Shown piece after piece: positions 1 to 10,057 of a DNA stretch of 64,000 bases (the first letter of the stretch is position 1; the number at the start of each line of letters is the position of its first letter). Below the pieces are notes generated by a model. It saw only the letters and a program-made list of their open reading frames with translations. It made no database searches and had not been told where the DNA came from. The DNA comes from Bin55 sp009840545 (GTDB lineage: Bacteria > Pseudomonadota > Gammaproteobacteria > Pseudomonadales > Azotimanducaceae), in NCBI GenBank assembly GCA_965208815.1, contig OZ242357.1:744001-808000 (forward strand), written 5' to 3'. A program made the position numbers and the translations under genes.

Positions 1-1086
1 GAGGCATTGGATGTAATTTCGCAAGCCGCGGACGGGAGCATGCGAGATGCTTTGTCAATTGCGGATCAAGCGATTTCCCATGGGGGCGGAGCACTCACGC
101 TAGGCAACGTCTCCGACATGTTGGGAACCGCCCGAGTTAACGAAGTAACCGCGATTCTGGAATTGATTGTGGCTGGAGATCGCAACGGTGTAATCGAATT
201 CACACAAGAAATGGCGGCTCGGGCAGTGAATTACAGTGACCTTCTTGCGAGCTTGCAACGCTCGATTCATGCGATGTCGATGTTTAAGGTGACAGGACAA
301 CTAACCGAAGAGTCATTAGTGCGGTTTGCGCAAAAACTCTCTCCGGAATGGCTACAAGTCGCCTATCAGGTCTTGCTGATTGGAACTCGCGACCTCCGGT
401 TCGCACCCGATCATCGAATTGGGTTCGAAATGACAATGTTGCGGCTCCTCGATTTCGAGCCGGTTGAGGCGTATCCCGTTTCCGAGCCGCCCGAACGCAA
501 TCCTATTTCCAACACTGACGTTTCGTCAGCGGTGGAACAAGAATCTAGGAAGACTAACACGGGCCCTGTCGAGGTTTCCGCTAAACAAGTCCATCTCGAC
601 GCGCAAGAGAGCAGAGATTCTGAAGTTGCTGAGACCGATGACTCTTCTAAGCAATCCGAGATTTCTTTTGTGTGGTTCGAAATCGTTAAGAATTTGTCGA
701 TACCGATCGACCTCAAGCAAGGTTTGTATAAGACGGAACTCGTTGAGAAAAGAGGAGAGAATCTCGTTCTTCGAAGCGAGCCAAAGGATAAGAGTTTTTG
801 GACCGAGTCCAGAATTCTTGAGGTGGCCGCCGCAATTCAAGATTTTCTCGGTGAGAGTTGCTCGATATCCATGCAAGAAGGCGAACTACTTACGGAAACT
901 CCAGCCCAACGATTCAGTCGCATTCGTAACGAGGAAATAGAGCACGAAAAGGACCTTCGCGATCGGCGAAAGCGTGAACGGCAAGAACGAATGGAAGCCG
1001 CCAAGCAAGAGCTCGAGAATGATGCTTTCGTTCAGGCGTTAAAGAGAGATTTTGGGGCTCGAATCGGCGAAATTCGGCTGCACTGA
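1..1086 (+). CDS. dnaX: DNA polymerase III subunit gamma/tau, C-terminal part (5' truncated by window edge)
   Basis: The frame is open from base 1 and starts inside the clamp-loader ATPase region: the first residues (DGSMRDALSIADQA) match the sensor/lid part of the DnaX AAA+ domain. Then come the helical collar domain (to about residue 160), a low-complexity linker rich in Ser, Glu and Thr, and a C-terminal domain expected to bind the polymerase alpha subunit and DnaB in tau. The last 60 residues are highly charged. I see no A AAA AAG slippery site in the visible part, so only the long (tau-like) product is supported here. recR follows after 8 bp with no ybaB gene between, unlike the usual dnaX-ybaB-recR order. 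Confidence 0.93.
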   Translation, partial: EALDVISQAADGSMRDALSIADQAISHGGGALTLGNVSDMLGTARVNEVTAILELIVAGDRNGVIEFTQEMAARAVNYSDLLASLQRSIHAMSMFKVTGQLTEESLVRFAQKLSPEWLQVAYQVLLIGTRDLRFAPDHRIGFEMTMLRLLDFEPVEAYPVSEPPERNPISNTDVSSAVEQESRKTNTGPVEVSAKQVHLDAQESRDSEVAETDDSSKQSEISFVWFEIVKNLSIPIDLKQGLYKTELVEKRGENLVLRSEPKDKSFWTESRILEVAAAIQDFLGESCSISMQEGELLTETPAQRFSRIRNEEIEHEKDLRDRRKRERQERMEAAKQELENDAFVQALKRDFGARIGEIRLH

Positions 1087-1094
1087 ATTCTGTC

Positions 1095-1703
1095 GTGAAA
1101 AGCTTTAGTCCCCGAATGGCGCATCTTGTTCATGCATTACAGACACTTCCTGGGGTGGGAACCAAGACCGCTTCTAGGATGGCGTTGTACTTGGTTCACA
1201 AGGATCGAGAGAGCGGCCAGGTTCTTGCGGAAGCGCTCCAAGACGCAGTGGCTCATGTAACGAGCTGCAAACTGTGTCGCAACATCTCAGATACCGAAAT
1301 TTGTGACTTGTGCGCTAACAATCGCATGCATTCAAAGCAGCTTTGTGTTGTGGAAACTCCGTCGGATGTAGTTGCAATAGAACACTCGGGAGGATTCTCA
1401 GGAAAGTATTTCGTACTGCACGGTCACCTGTCTCCTATTGACGGTGTAGGTCCGAGTGAATTGGGCATGGATTTATTGAGATCCCGAGTAGTCGCGGAGA
1501 GCATCGAAGAAGTAATCGTGGCGACCAGCACTTCATCGGAAGGTGAAGCCACCGCCATCTATATTCATGACTTGCTTCAAGACACTAAGGTTGTGGTGTC
1601 TCGTATCGCACACGGAATCCCAGTAGGTGGCGAACTGGAATACGTGGATATGTCAACAATCTCGCACGCACTGCGCGGAAGAACGCCAATTGACGGTGTC
1701 TGA
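1095..1703 (+). CDS. recR: Recombination mediator RecR
   Basis: 202 aa, the usual length for RecR, which works with RecO/RecF to load RecA at gaps. The helix-hairpin-helix (LPGVGTKTASRMA, residues 18-30) is followed by a four-cysteine zinc finger (C58, C61, C70, C73) and a TOPRIM domain starting near residue 81 (VVETPSDVVAIE; later SSEGEATAIYI). The GTG start lies 8 bp after dnaX, so the two are almost certainly cotranscribed. The 3' end overlaps the start of the RNase D gene. Confidence 0.95.
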   Translation: MKSFSPRMAHLVHALQTLPGVGTKTASRMALYLVHKDRESGQVLAEALQDAVAHVTSCKLCRNISDTEICDLCANNRMHSKQLCVVETPSDVVAIEHSGGFSGKYFVLHGHLSPIDGVGPSELGMDLLRSRVVAESIEEVIVATSTSSEGEATAIYIHDLLQDTKVVVSRIAHGIPVGGELEYVDMSTISHALRGRTPIDGV

Positions 1704-2808
1704 GTCGATAATTGTCAAACAAGAAGATCTCGATCGCGTTGTTCATGAGGTCTCCGACATAGTCGGAATCGATACAGAGTTTTACGTTCGCCGTACTTTC
1801 TTCCGTATTCCTTGCTTGTTGCAGATTGCAACTCGTCACAACAGCTATGTAGTAGATCTCGCAGCACCACTCAATCTGAACCCCATTGAGATGTTAATGA
1901 GAAATTCGCACTTGCAGAAAGTGATGCATGCCGCAAGCGAAGACCTGAAGATCTTGCATTACCTATTTGGTGAAACATCTTCAGGTGTTGTCGATACACA
2001 GATGGCCCATGCATTCGTGTCTCCCGAAGACCAGCGGTCATACCATGGAGTTGTCAAGGAATATCTGAAGATCGAACTCAACCAATCATCCTCGATTACC
2101 ACTTCCAATTGGAGCAAGCGACCGCTATCCAAGAGACAGCTTGAGTACGCAATTGACGATGTCCAGTACTTGCTTCCTTTGTATACAGCACTCTTCGGAC
2201 GATTGAGAGACCTTGGTCGACTCGAGTGGTTTGAAGAAGAAATGCAGATTCACCTTGCTTCACAAGGCATAAACTGGAAGTATGAACTCAGCAATGTGCA
2301 GGGATTGCGCAAACTAACGAAACACGAGCAATCCTTGGCGATACTGCTGAACGAGTGGCGAGAGTCATTAGCAAAGAGAAGTAATGTTCCTAGACGATGG
2401 ATCGCAACCGATGAACAGTTAGTTTGGTCGGTCCAACATCGCAGCGAGCCAATTGCCCAATTTCGTGACGAACTGGGAATGCGGTTAGGTGGACGTCTAC
2501 ATAAGACTCTTCGCAAGGAGTTGAAGCACGCGCGAGTAGGTCCACTTAAGATACGGCGAGCACACTTCGAGTCACAACGGTTTCACAAGAAGAGCTCGGT
2601 AGTTGTCAGAATGAAAGAAATTGTGAAGTTCAAGTCTGAGCAACTTCAAATGTCTCGGAACCTCCTCGGTAATCAAGGCAACCTCATAGAGTGGTCTAAT
2701 TTCTTTTCTCAATCCGGAAAGTTTCCTCGAAGTTTTGGACGTTGGAGGGACCTGTTGTTGGGAAAAGAATTTCGAGAAGTATTGCGCAATCCGTATGACC
2801 CGACCTAA
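1690..2808 (+). CDS. rnd: Ribonuclease D (3'-5' exoribonuclease)
   Basis: About 372 aa. The DEDD exonuclease domain is intact: GIDTEF (D28, E30 counting from the TTG at 1690), an ASEDLKIL/VVDTQ region, and the last motif YAIDDVQYLLPLY. The C-terminal half holds the HRDC-type helical domains expected for RNase D, which trims 3' ends of tRNA precursors. The open frame extends further upstream inside recR, but homology begins only at SESIIVKQ, so TTG 1690 or GTG 1696 is preferred; either start overlaps recR by 8-14 bp and implies translational coupling. The 3' end overlaps the next gene by 14 bp. Confidence 0.9.
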   Translation: MTVSESIIVKQEDLDRVVHEVSDIVGIDTEFYVRRTFFRIPCLLQIATRHNSYVVDLAAPLNLNPIEMLMRNSHLQKVMHAASEDLKILHYLFGETSSGVVDTQMAHAFVSPEDQRSYHGVVKEYLKIELNQSSSITTSNWSKRPLSKRQLEYAIDDVQYLLPLYTALFGRLRDLGRLEWFEEEMQIHLASQGINWKYELSNVQGLRKLTKHEQSLAILLNEWRESLAKRSNVPRRWIATDEQLVWSVQHRSEPIAQFRDELGMRLGGRLHKTLRKELKHARVGPLKIRRAHFESQRFHKKSSVVVRMKEIVKFKSEQLQMSRNLLGNQGNLIEWSNFFSQSGKFPRSFGRWRDLLLGKEFREVLRNPYDPT

Positions 2809-3244
2809 GAGCCAGTTTTGGAAGATCAAGCGACTGGATGAAATGAGTCCGGAAGAGTGGGAGCTCCTATGCGACGGATGTGCTCAATGTTGTCGCATAA
2901 AGTTCCAGAATGAAGACACAGGAGAAGTGTCGGTCACACCAGTGGTTTGTGGTCTTCTTGATATCCCTACTTGTCAATGTACCAACTACGAGAATCGACT
3001 CAGTCTCGTGCAGTCTTGCGTAATGATCACCCCAAGTAATGTCTTGGAATTGAGTTGGTTACCGAGCACCTGCGCTTATCGCCTGATCGCGGAAGGTAGC
3101 GATCTGTACGATTGGCATCCACTCGTCGCTGGCAACCGGCAGGAAATGGACAGGCTACGAATCTCTGCAAAGAGTCATGTCGTTTCGGAACGGGACGTTC
3201 ATCCCGAAGATCTAGAATTTCGAGCAGTTAAGTGGGTTCGCTAA
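2795..3244 (+). CDS. YcgN/UPF0260-family cysteine-cluster protein
   Basis: 149 aa from ATG 2795. It begins FWKIKRLDEMSPEEWELLCDG and carries the CDGCAQCCRIK cluster, then CGLLD..TCQC, SCVMITP and the LPSTCAYR motif, which are hallmarks of the YcgN (UPF0260, Zn/Fe-chelate CxxCxxCC-type) family. The cysteines presumably bind a metal ion or Fe-S cluster, but the function is not established. The start overlaps the last 14 bp of rnd, giving a recR-rnd-ycgN unit. An upstream in-frame start at 2735 exists but lies inside rnd and lacks family similarity. Confidence 0.88.
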   Translation: MTRPKSQFWKIKRLDEMSPEEWELLCDGCAQCCRIKFQNEDTGEVSVTPVVCGLLDIPTCQCTNYENRLSLVQSCVMITPSNVLELSWLPSTCAYRLIAEGSDLYDWHPLVAGNRQEMDRLRISAKSHVVSERDVHPEDLEFRAVKWVR

Positions 3245-3278
3245 CTCTCAAACAGTCTGTCTCGATTCTAAATAGCAA

Positions 3279-3674
3279 ATGTCTTATCTTGTAGCGTGGC
3301 TTGTTGTTGCCATATGCTCACTTGGTCTTGCGGTTCTCGTCTACTTTCCGTTACGCAAGAGAAAGCTCCTTGCTTCGCTGATCATAGCGCTGGGCTGCTA
3401 TTGGGCGATGTGGCCAATTATGTTCGACGACGAAGGACATTTGGCACCATTGTTTGTCGTGCTACTGTTCCGGGCATTTCTCGAACCCGATGGCAACCCT
3501 AGTTCTGTCTTGATCATCGGCTTTGTAGGCACTTTGGGAATCCTCATCTGCTACGTCGCATTGTTGTTGATACGCAAGGCGACGGATGGGCCTCGAGACT
3601 CTTCAAGTAAACGCGACAAACAGTTTCGATTGGAAGGTAAAGAGGACTTGAGCAAGTTTCGAAGAAAGTCTTAA
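3279..3674 (+). CDS. Small inner-membrane protein of unknown function
   Basis: 131 aa with three clear hydrophobic segments (about residues 3-24, 30-60 and 75-100), then a basic, hydrophilic tail rich in Lys, Arg and Ser that is probably cytoplasmic. I do not recognise the family. It follows the YcgN-type gene by 34 bp in the same direction and may be the last gene of the dnaX-recR operon. The membrane pattern and conserved orientation support a real gene; function is open. Confidence 0.6.
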   Translation: MSYLVAWLVVAICSLGLAVLVYFPLRKRKLLASLIIALGCYWAMWPIMFDDEGHLAPLFVVLLFRAFLEPDGNPSSVLIIGFVGTLGILICYVALLLIRKATDGPRDSSSKRDKQFRLEGKEDLSKFRRKS

Positions 3675-4095
3675 TTGTTTGATCCGAGCTTATGTCCTTG
3701 ACAATGTGGTTTCTTCACTTCCAATGGTGATGGATCCGCCACTCGCATTAGTTTATGGTGTTATCAAAACCGTGCGAGCGCAGAGGTTGTTTGAACTACC
3801 GGTTCACAGGCTTGTTAACGAATTTCTCAACGCGAGGTTGTAGGAGATTCTTCCTGTACGTCGCACACTCGGAAGCACTAATCTTGCAATTCGAGAACTG
3901 ATCCTCAGAAAATTTTCAGTTTGCTAATATAGCTTGAAAGGTGCGGCGATGGCGTTCCTTGAGGGTATCGTTGCATATTTACGACTTGTTAGCGGCTCGA
4001 GTAGCCGCCTGACTCACCTGAGACTTCTTCTCGTGAGAGGTTCTCGTCATTACGTATTTGTTTCAGGATTCCAAAAGTTTTAAGGACGGGGCCAC
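3675..4095. other. Long intergenic region, no gene found
   Basis: About 420 bp between the small membrane-protein gene and the MoxR gene. No open frame longer than 60 codons and no convincing RNA fold or repeat was seen. A TAATAT hexamer near 3926 could be a -10 element for the MoxR operon, but I could not pair it with a good -35. The sequence is probably a terminator/promoter region or decayed coding DNA. Confidence 0.4.
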
Positions 4096-4944
4096 ATGAT
4101 TTTTGACAGCACTGACACCTACATTTCAACTGATGAGTTGTCGATGGCAGTGGATGCCGCAGTCAAACTGGAGCGACCTCTCTTGGTCAAAGGCGAACCA
4201 GGAACGGGCAAAACCGTACTGGCGATTGAAGTCGCCAAGACCTTAGAGTGCCCGCTCATAGAGTGGCATATAAAGTCGCAAACGAAGGCTAGTCAAGGTC
4301 TGTATGAATACGATGCGGTGTCTCGACTACGCGATTCGCAACTTGGCGATGAACGAGTTGGTGATATTCGAAACTACATCAAACGCGGAAAACTATGGGA
4401 CGCATTTGACTCTAATGAACGAGTTGTACTTCTCATAGACGAAATCGATAAAGCAGATATAGAGTTTCCCAACGACTTGCTTCAAGAGCTTGATCGGATG
4501 GAGTTTTTCGTATACGAGACACGGGAGACGGTCACGGCCAAGCATCGACCGGTAGTTGTGATAACGTCCAACAACGAGAAAGAACTGCCGGATGCATTCT
4601 TGCGTAGATGCTTTTTCCACTACATCAACTTCCCCGATAGAGAGACGATGCAAGAGATCATTGAGTTGCACTTTCCTCAAATCAAACGGGAGTTGGTCAA
4701 GGAAGCAATGGAAATCTTCTTCGATGTCAGAAAAGTTCCTGGATTGAAGAAAAAACCCTCTACTTCTGAGCTTATCGATTGGCTAAAGCTCTTAATGGCG
4801 GACGACATTCCCGATGAGATTCTGACCAATCGTGACACAAGCAAAGCTATCCCGCCGCTCTACGGAGCACTTGTAAAGAATGAACAGGATGTCCAGTTGC
4901 TAGAGCGGTTAGCATTCATGAACCGACGGGACAGTCGGGGCTAA
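4096..4944 (+). CDS. MoxR-family AAA+ ATPase
   Basis: 282 aa. Walker A is GEPGTGKT (residues 33-40), Walker B is LLIDEID (112-118), followed by sensor 1 (VVITSNNEKELPDAFLRRC) with the arginine finger. This is the MoxR/CoxD-like group, chaperone-type ATPases that act with a VWA-domain partner to insert cofactors or remodel complexes. The partner is the next gene, 28 bp downstream. No substrate enzyme (such as CO dehydrogenase) is in the window, so the client is unknown. Confidence 0.9.
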   Translation: MIFDSTDTYISTDELSMAVDAAVKLERPLLVKGEPGTGKTVLAIEVAKTLECPLIEWHIKSQTKASQGLYEYDAVSRLRDSQLGDERVGDIRNYIKRGKLWDAFDSNERVVLLIDEIDKADIEFPNDLLQELDRMEFFVYETRETVTAKHRPVVVITSNNEKELPDAFLRRCFFHYINFPDRETMQEIIELHFPQIKRELVKEAMEIFFDVRKVPGLKKKPSTSELIDWLKLLMADDIPDEILTNRDTSKAIPPLYGALVKNEQDVQLLERLAFMNRRDSRG

Positions 4945-4972
4945 CGTAGGAACTATCTCAGCCTAAACCGTC

Positions 4973-6142
4973 ATGCTGATCAATTTCTTCCTGACATTGC
5001 GGCGATACAAGGTACCGGTAACTCTTCGTGAGCTTATGGACTTGCTGGCTGCATTGAAAGAACGGGTTGTGTACGCGAATTTGGACGAGTTTTACTTGCT
5101 GAGCAGAACTTGCTTGGTTAAGGATGAAACCAACTACGACAAATTCGACCGTGCGTTTGGTTCGTATTTCAAAGGACTAGACGACATCAAAGGATTGCTT
5201 GAATCGCTCGTGCTTGATGATTTGCTCCGGCGTGAAATCGAGAAGCTCCTGTCTGAATCTGACCTTCAAGAAATCAGAGATCTTGGGGGCTTGGAGGCAT
5301 TTATCGAAGCGGTGCGAAAACAGCGTGAAGAGGAAGAACGCCGACAGGCAGAGGAACGTGCTCAACAGGAAAATCAGCGTAAGGGCGATCGCGACGGTCC
5401 TGGTCAAGAAGGTCCCGGAGGACTCGGCCAAGGGAAAAAGCGAAAAGCTCGACGTGTATGGAACCAACGCCAGTACAAGAATCTAGATGATTCAGTCGAG
5501 CTTGGCACCCGTAATATCAAAATGGCACTTCGTCGCTTGCGGAAGTTTGCACGTACTGGTGCACCTGACGAACTGGACATGGACACCACCATCAAAGCTA
5601 CTGCGGATAACGGTGGGCTCCTTGACCTCAAAATGCGTCCAGAGCGCAGAAATACGGTGAAGGTCCTGACCTTCTTCGATATTGGCGGATCGATGGACGC
5701 TCATGTCAAAATATGCGAAGAACTGTTCTCGGCGACGAAGACAGAGTTCAAGCACCTGGGCAGCTACTACTTTCACAACTTCATCTACGAATCGGTCTGG
5801 AGAGACAATCGGCGTCGAATGAACGAACGAATTTCGACATGGGACATTCTCAACAAGTTCGCTGCTGACTACAGAATCGTATTTGTGGGCGACGCCACAA
5901 TGGCTCCCTACGAAATTACGCACTCGGGCGGAAGCGTAGAACACTGGAATGATGAACCAGGAGCACTGTGGATACGTCGATTCATCGACCGCTACGACAA
6001 AATTGTTTGGATCAATCCCACTCCCCAAGAGACGTGGGAATACTCGTCATCGGTGGGCATGACCCAAAAACTTATGGACGGTCATATGTATCCACTCACC
6101 ATACGCGGGCTCGAAGAAGGAATGAACTTTCTATCCAGATAG
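4973..6142 (+). CDS. VWA-domain protein (CoxE/YehP-like partner of MoxR)
   Basis: 389 aa. The N-terminal half is helical. A charged segment (residues about 110-165) is rich in Glu, Gln and Arg, then Gly and Lys, and looks flexible. The C-terminal VWA domain has a MIDAS metal site, DIGGS (D236-S240), preceded by NTVKVLTFF. The pairing with the MoxR ATPase immediately upstream matches a known two-component chaperone arrangement, so the two gene products probably act together in the cytoplasm. hrpA begins 3 bp after this stop codon. Confidence 0.88.
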   Translation: MLINFFLTLRRYKVPVTLRELMDLLAALKERVVYANLDEFYLLSRTCLVKDETNYDKFDRAFGSYFKGLDDIKGLLESLVLDDLLRREIEKLLSESDLQEIRDLGGLEAFIEAVRKQREEEERRQAEERAQQENQRKGDRDGPGQEGPGGLGQGKKRKARRVWNQRQYKNLDDSVELGTRNIKMALRRLRKFARTGAPDELDMDTTIKATADNGGLLDLKMRPERRNTVKVLTFFDIGGSMDAHVKICEELFSATKTEFKHLGSYYFHNFIYESVWRDNRRRMNERISTWDILNKFAADYRIVFVGDATMAPYEITHSGGSVEHWNDEPGALWIRRFIDRYDKIVWINPTPQETWEYSSSVGMTQKLMDGHMYPLTIRGLEEGMNFLSR

Positions 6143-6145
6143 TGA

Positions 6146-9100
6146 TTGGATGGGCGGAGCCCCAAGGTAAAGCTCTCCATCACCGCTAGAAATTTGGACC
6201 AGCAGAATTTATCCAAACTTAAGCGATTAGGTGCGTCATCGCTGATGTCTAGGGACGCTCATGCATTCGATCGAGCGTCTCGCAAGAATCGTTTTAGCCA
6301 AAAGGACTTAAGACGATTTGTAGAGAGTGCAGACGAGGTCCAAAAACGCGTTCGGAGCGTGCCGCAAGTGCGCTATCAAACCGATCTTCCGATTGTGGAG
6401 CGTTTGCCCGAAATTGAATCTATGCTGAAGCGCCATCAGGTGCTCATTGTCGCAGGAGAGACGGGATCGGGCAAAACAACACAGATTCCTCTGGCCTGCC
6501 TGGAAGCTGGGTTGGGTGTACGGGGAATGATCTGCCATACCCAACCGCGTCGTCTAGCCGCTCGCAGTGTTGCAGACAGGATTGCGTCTCAACTCAACGT
6601 CAGCATTGGCGAAGAAGTGGGGTATGCCGTCCGATTTGAGGACCGGGTAGGACCAGACACTCTTGTAAAGATAGTTACCGATGGACTCTTGCTGACCGAG
6701 ATACAACGTAATCGTTATTTGAACTCCTACGACACAATTATTGTGGACGAGGCACACGAACGGAGTCTGAACATTGACTTCTTATTGGGATACCTCAAAT
6801 CGCTTCTCGCCGTTCGCAGGGATCTGCGTGTCGTTATCACGAGTGCGACTATTGATGTCGAGGAGTTTTCCAAATTTTTTGGCAATGCTCCAGTAGTCTC
6901 CGTGGTGGGTCGCACGTATCCCGTAGACATTCGATACCGACCAATCGAGAAAGACATCGAGACTGCGGTATCTGAATGTATCAGTGAAATAAGAAATGAC
7001 AAGCACTCCCAAGTGCGTGACATTCTCATGTTCCTTTCTGGCGAACGGGAAATCTTCGAGTGGTCTCATTGGTTTCGCAAGAACTATGCAAACCAGTTCG
7101 AGGTGCTACCTCTCTACGCTCGGCTGCCACCAAAAGAACAACACAAGATTTTCCAGACTTCTGGAAAGCAGCGCGTTCTATTGTCAACCAATGTTGCCGA
7201 AACAAGTTTGACCGTACCAAACATTCGGTACGTCATTGACGTGGGTTCTGCTCGTATCAGTCGTTACAGTCTGCAATCCCAGATTCAACGGCTGCCGATA
7301 GAACAAATCTCGCAAGCAAGCGCGGATCAGCGAGCGGGGCGTTGCGGACGACTCGCTCCGGGAACCTGTTTTCGACTATACGGAGAAGACGATTACTCAA
7401 GACGGTTGGAGTACACAGTTCCTGAAATTCGGAGAACAAATCTAGCCTCTGTTGTTCTCCAAATGCTTGTATTCAGGTTTGGCGATATTGACACCTTTCC
7501 TTTCCTTGATCGCCCTGACAACAGAGCGTTTGCTTCAGCAAAACGCATGTTGCGAGAACTTGGAGCTTTGGAGGATGAGTCTGTTACTCCAATCGGGCAG
7601 CGCATGGCCCGTCTTCCTATCGACCCTAGATTGGCACGAATGCTCATCGAGGCAGACAAACTGAATGCACTCAACGAAGTTCTGACAATTGTGTCTGCAA
7701 TTGCCGCTCAAGATCCCCGGCTTCGTCCTCTAGATCGGCAGATGGCCGCAGATCTGGCACACGAAAAGTTCCGGCACAAGTCATCGGACTTCATGTCATT
7801 TGTTCAATTGTGGTACTGGTTAGAAATCGAGCGCAAGTCGAAGTCTCGTCGCCAATTTCGAAGATTGCTCGAAACGCACTTCATTTCATTCGTCAGGTAT
7901 GAAGAGTGGCGTTCCCTTCACCGCCAGTTACGGATTGCGTGCACGCGAATGAAGATGAGATTCAATCGCAATCCAGCTAAGCCAGACGAAATACATCGAG
8001 CTATTTTGAGTGGCTCATTGAACTTTGTGGGATTGCGAACCGACCGAGACAACTACGTAGGCATGCGTGAGATCAAGTTTCGACTTTTTCCAGGTTCCAC
8101 ATTGGCTGGCTCCGAACCGAAGTGGGTCGTGGCCGCGGAGATTGCAGAGACATCTCAGACCTTTGCACGCTGCGTTGCACCCATCGAGCCCCGTTGGATC
8201 GAGGAATACGCCGGCTCCTTGCTGCGTCGATCGACACATGATCCCTACTGGAACTCGAAACGTGCCACTAGCATGGTGTTGGTGGACCTAAGCCTTTCAG
8301 GGCTCACGATTGCCGTCAATCGTCGAGAGAAACTGAACGAATATGACGCGACTCAGGCGCAAGCAATATTCGCACGTCATGCTTTGGTAAAGGACGAAGG
8401 CAAAGTTAATGTACATGAAGTTCAAGCAAATCGTGAATTAGTCAGTTCTCTGAGGGAATTGGAAGCCCGTGAGAGGAGTTTCAATGTAGTAGCGAGTGAA
8501 CAGCAACAAGCTACTTTCTATACCGAACGGTTGCCTGAATCCGTTACGGATACCAAGTCGTTTATGCAGTGGTATAGGAACTGTGAGGAGTCGTCCAGAA
8601 GCGCGCTAACAATGTCTCCAGAAGATGTTCTTCTTGTGGAAAAGATTCACCTTCGCGAGGATGCATTTCCCTCTGAATTGCACGTTGAATCAAGTACTTT
8701 TCCATTGAAATACACGTTCGCACCGGGGCAACTCCAGGATGGAGTATCGGTCCAAGTAACACCCTCGACATTGCACTTGATCGATGAAGAACTCATTGAG
8801 TGGCTGGTCCCTGGTCTGCTGGAGACCAAGTGCTTGGAACTCTTGAGATCTCTCCCAAAGCCCTTGCGAAAGAAGCTCGCCCCAATACCAGATCGTGTCG
8901 TCGAATTAACCCATCTATTGCTTAGAGACGACGTATTTCGTGGAGGGAGCATGTTGTATGCATTGGCGGAGCTGATTAAAACCCAGTATAGCGTTGATAT
9001 TTATAGAGAATCTTGGGACACATCTAGATTGTCGCCACATCTTTTCATGAATGTTCAGGTAGTGGCAAGCAACGGAAACGTCATTGATCAGGACCGAAAT

Positions 9101-10057
9101 GTTCAGGAATTGCGACAACGAATCGCAAAACGGATAGAGGACCAAGTCGATTCGGTCAATACTTCGAAATACGAACTTCAGGGAATTACGTCATTTCCCA
9201 ACGAAGGGATCGATTGGGAGAGGACACTAACTACAGCTTCTGGACCTGTAGCGGTTTATACGCACCTTCTAGATCGCAAGGATGGTGTAGACATTCGCCT
9301 ACTGCCGCAACCTCCACGCTCACCCGAAGAGTCGTTGTGGGGACTTTGCAGGCTGGTTTGTTTTGCCGAAAAACAATCTGTTGCATACCTCCGTTCAGAA
9401 TTCGAAAAGCAGGAAGAGTTGAGATTGAGTTGGTTGAAAGTCGGACCTGATTCAGAACTCTTCGATTCGTTGTTGTTGCGTGCGATTTCTCGAGTGTATT
9501 TTGCCGATAAGTCCCTGATTGCTACAAAGAATGAGTTTGACGAAGTCCTTGCAATTCACCGTGGGCGACTCGTACAAAAGGGCATCAAACTGCTTGATCT
9601 CACGTCAGAAATCGTGAGACTTAGAGAAGAGCTAAGCAAGAAAGTGGGGTTATTGGGTAATTCACCTGCTTTTGAGATTGCCAGATCGGACCTCAGCGAA
9701 CAGCTCGACGCTTTGGTGCCCCCAACTCTACTTCGGTCACATAACGACGAATTCCTGAATGAAGTGCCGCGTTATTTGCACGGCATGAACGCTCGTATTG
9801 AAGGTCTAGCAGGCAAGTTGAAGCGAGACATCGTGCTGACCGAAGACATCCAGACTTGGGAAAAACGGTTCAAAGCATTGCGTGCATCTGGTGGGAACGA
9901 GCGCGCAATTGAGGACTTAAGACTGAATCTTCAGGAATACCGGCTCTCGCTGTTCTGTCAGAACATGAAGACAAGGATTCGCGTTTCGGCGAAGAGACTG
10001 GAGGAGAAGTTTGTCGAATTGGAACGAGAGAGTCCAAAGTCTTCAACCACTTCCTAA
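6146..10057 (+). CDS. hrpA: ATP-dependent RNA helicase HrpA (DEAH box)
   Basis: 1303 aa, the normal size for HrpA, a DEAH/RHA helicase that resolves stalled ribosomes and processes mRNA. Motif I is GETGSGKTT (about residue 104), motif II DEAH (201-204), motif III SAT shortly after, and the helicase C domain carries QRAGRCGR. These are followed by the HA2/OB-fold region and a long C-terminal DUF3418-type domain. The annotated start is TTG 6146, three bases after the VWA gene; a later ATG (MSRDAHAFD, near 6245) is possible because the first residues are poorly conserved. It is probably cotranscribed with the MoxR-VWA pair. Confidence 0.93.
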   Translation: MDGRSPKVKLSITARNLDQQNLSKLKRLGASSLMSRDAHAFDRASRKNRFSQKDLRRFVESADEVQKRVRSVPQVRYQTDLPIVERLPEIESMLKRHQVLIVAGETGSGKTTQIPLACLEAGLGVRGMICHTQPRRLAARSVADRIASQLNVSIGEEVGYAVRFEDRVGPDTLVKIVTDGLLLTEIQRNRYLNSYDTIIVDEAHERSLNIDFLLGYLKSLLAVRRDLRVVITSATIDVEEFSKFFGNAPVVSVVGRTYPVDIRYRPIEKDIETAVSECISEIRNDKHSQVRDILMFLSGEREIFEWSHWFRKNYANQFEVLPLYARLPPKEQHKIFQTSGKQRVLLSTNVAETSLTVPNIRYVIDVGSARISRYSLQSQIQRLPIEQISQASADQRAGRCGRLAPGTCFRLYGEDDYSRRLEYTVPEIRRTNLASVVLQMLVFRFGDIDTFPFLDRPDNRAFASAKRMLRELGALEDESVTPIGQRMARLPIDPRLARMLIEADKLNALNEVLTIVSAIAAQDPRLRPLDRQMAADLAHEKFRHKSSDFMSFVQLWYWLEIERKSKSRRQFRRLLETHFISFVRYEEWRSLHRQLRIACTRMKMRFNRNPAKPDEIHRAILSGSLNFVGLRTDRDNYVGMREIKFRLFPGSTLAGSEPKWVVAAEIAETSQTFARCVAPIEPRWIEEYAGSLLRRSTHDPYWNSKRATSMVLVDLSLSGLTIAVNRREKLNEYDATQAQAIFARHALVKDEGKVNVHEVQANRELVSSLRELEARERSFNVVASEQQQATFYTERLPESVTDTKSFMQWYRNCEESSRSALTMSPEDVLLVEKIHLREDAFPSELHVESSTFPLKYTFAPGQLQDGVSVQVTPSTLHLIDEELIEWLVPGLLETKCLELLRSLPKPLRKKLAPIPDRVVELTHLLLRDDVFRGGSMLYALAELIKTQYSVDIYRESWDTSRLSPHLFMNVQVVASNGNVIDQDRNVQELRQRIAKRIEDQVDSVNTSKYELQGITSFPNEGIDWERTLTTASGPVAVYTHLLDRKDGVDIRLLPQPPRSPEESLWGLCRLVCFAEKQSVAYLRSEFEKQEELRLSWLKVGPDSELFDSLLLRAISRVYFADKSLIATKNEFDEVLAIHRGRLVQKGIKLLDLTSEIVRLREELSKKVGLLGNSPAFEIARSDLSEQLDALVPPTLLRSHNDEFLNEVPRYLHGMNARIEGLAGKLKRDIVLTEDIQTWEKRFKALRASGGNERAIEDLRLNLQEYRLSLFCQNMKTRIRVSAKRLEEKFVELERESPKSSTTS

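Noticed and set aside
1..1086. dnaX programmed frameshift for a short gamma form
   Set aside because: No A AAA AAG heptamer or following stem in the visible part.
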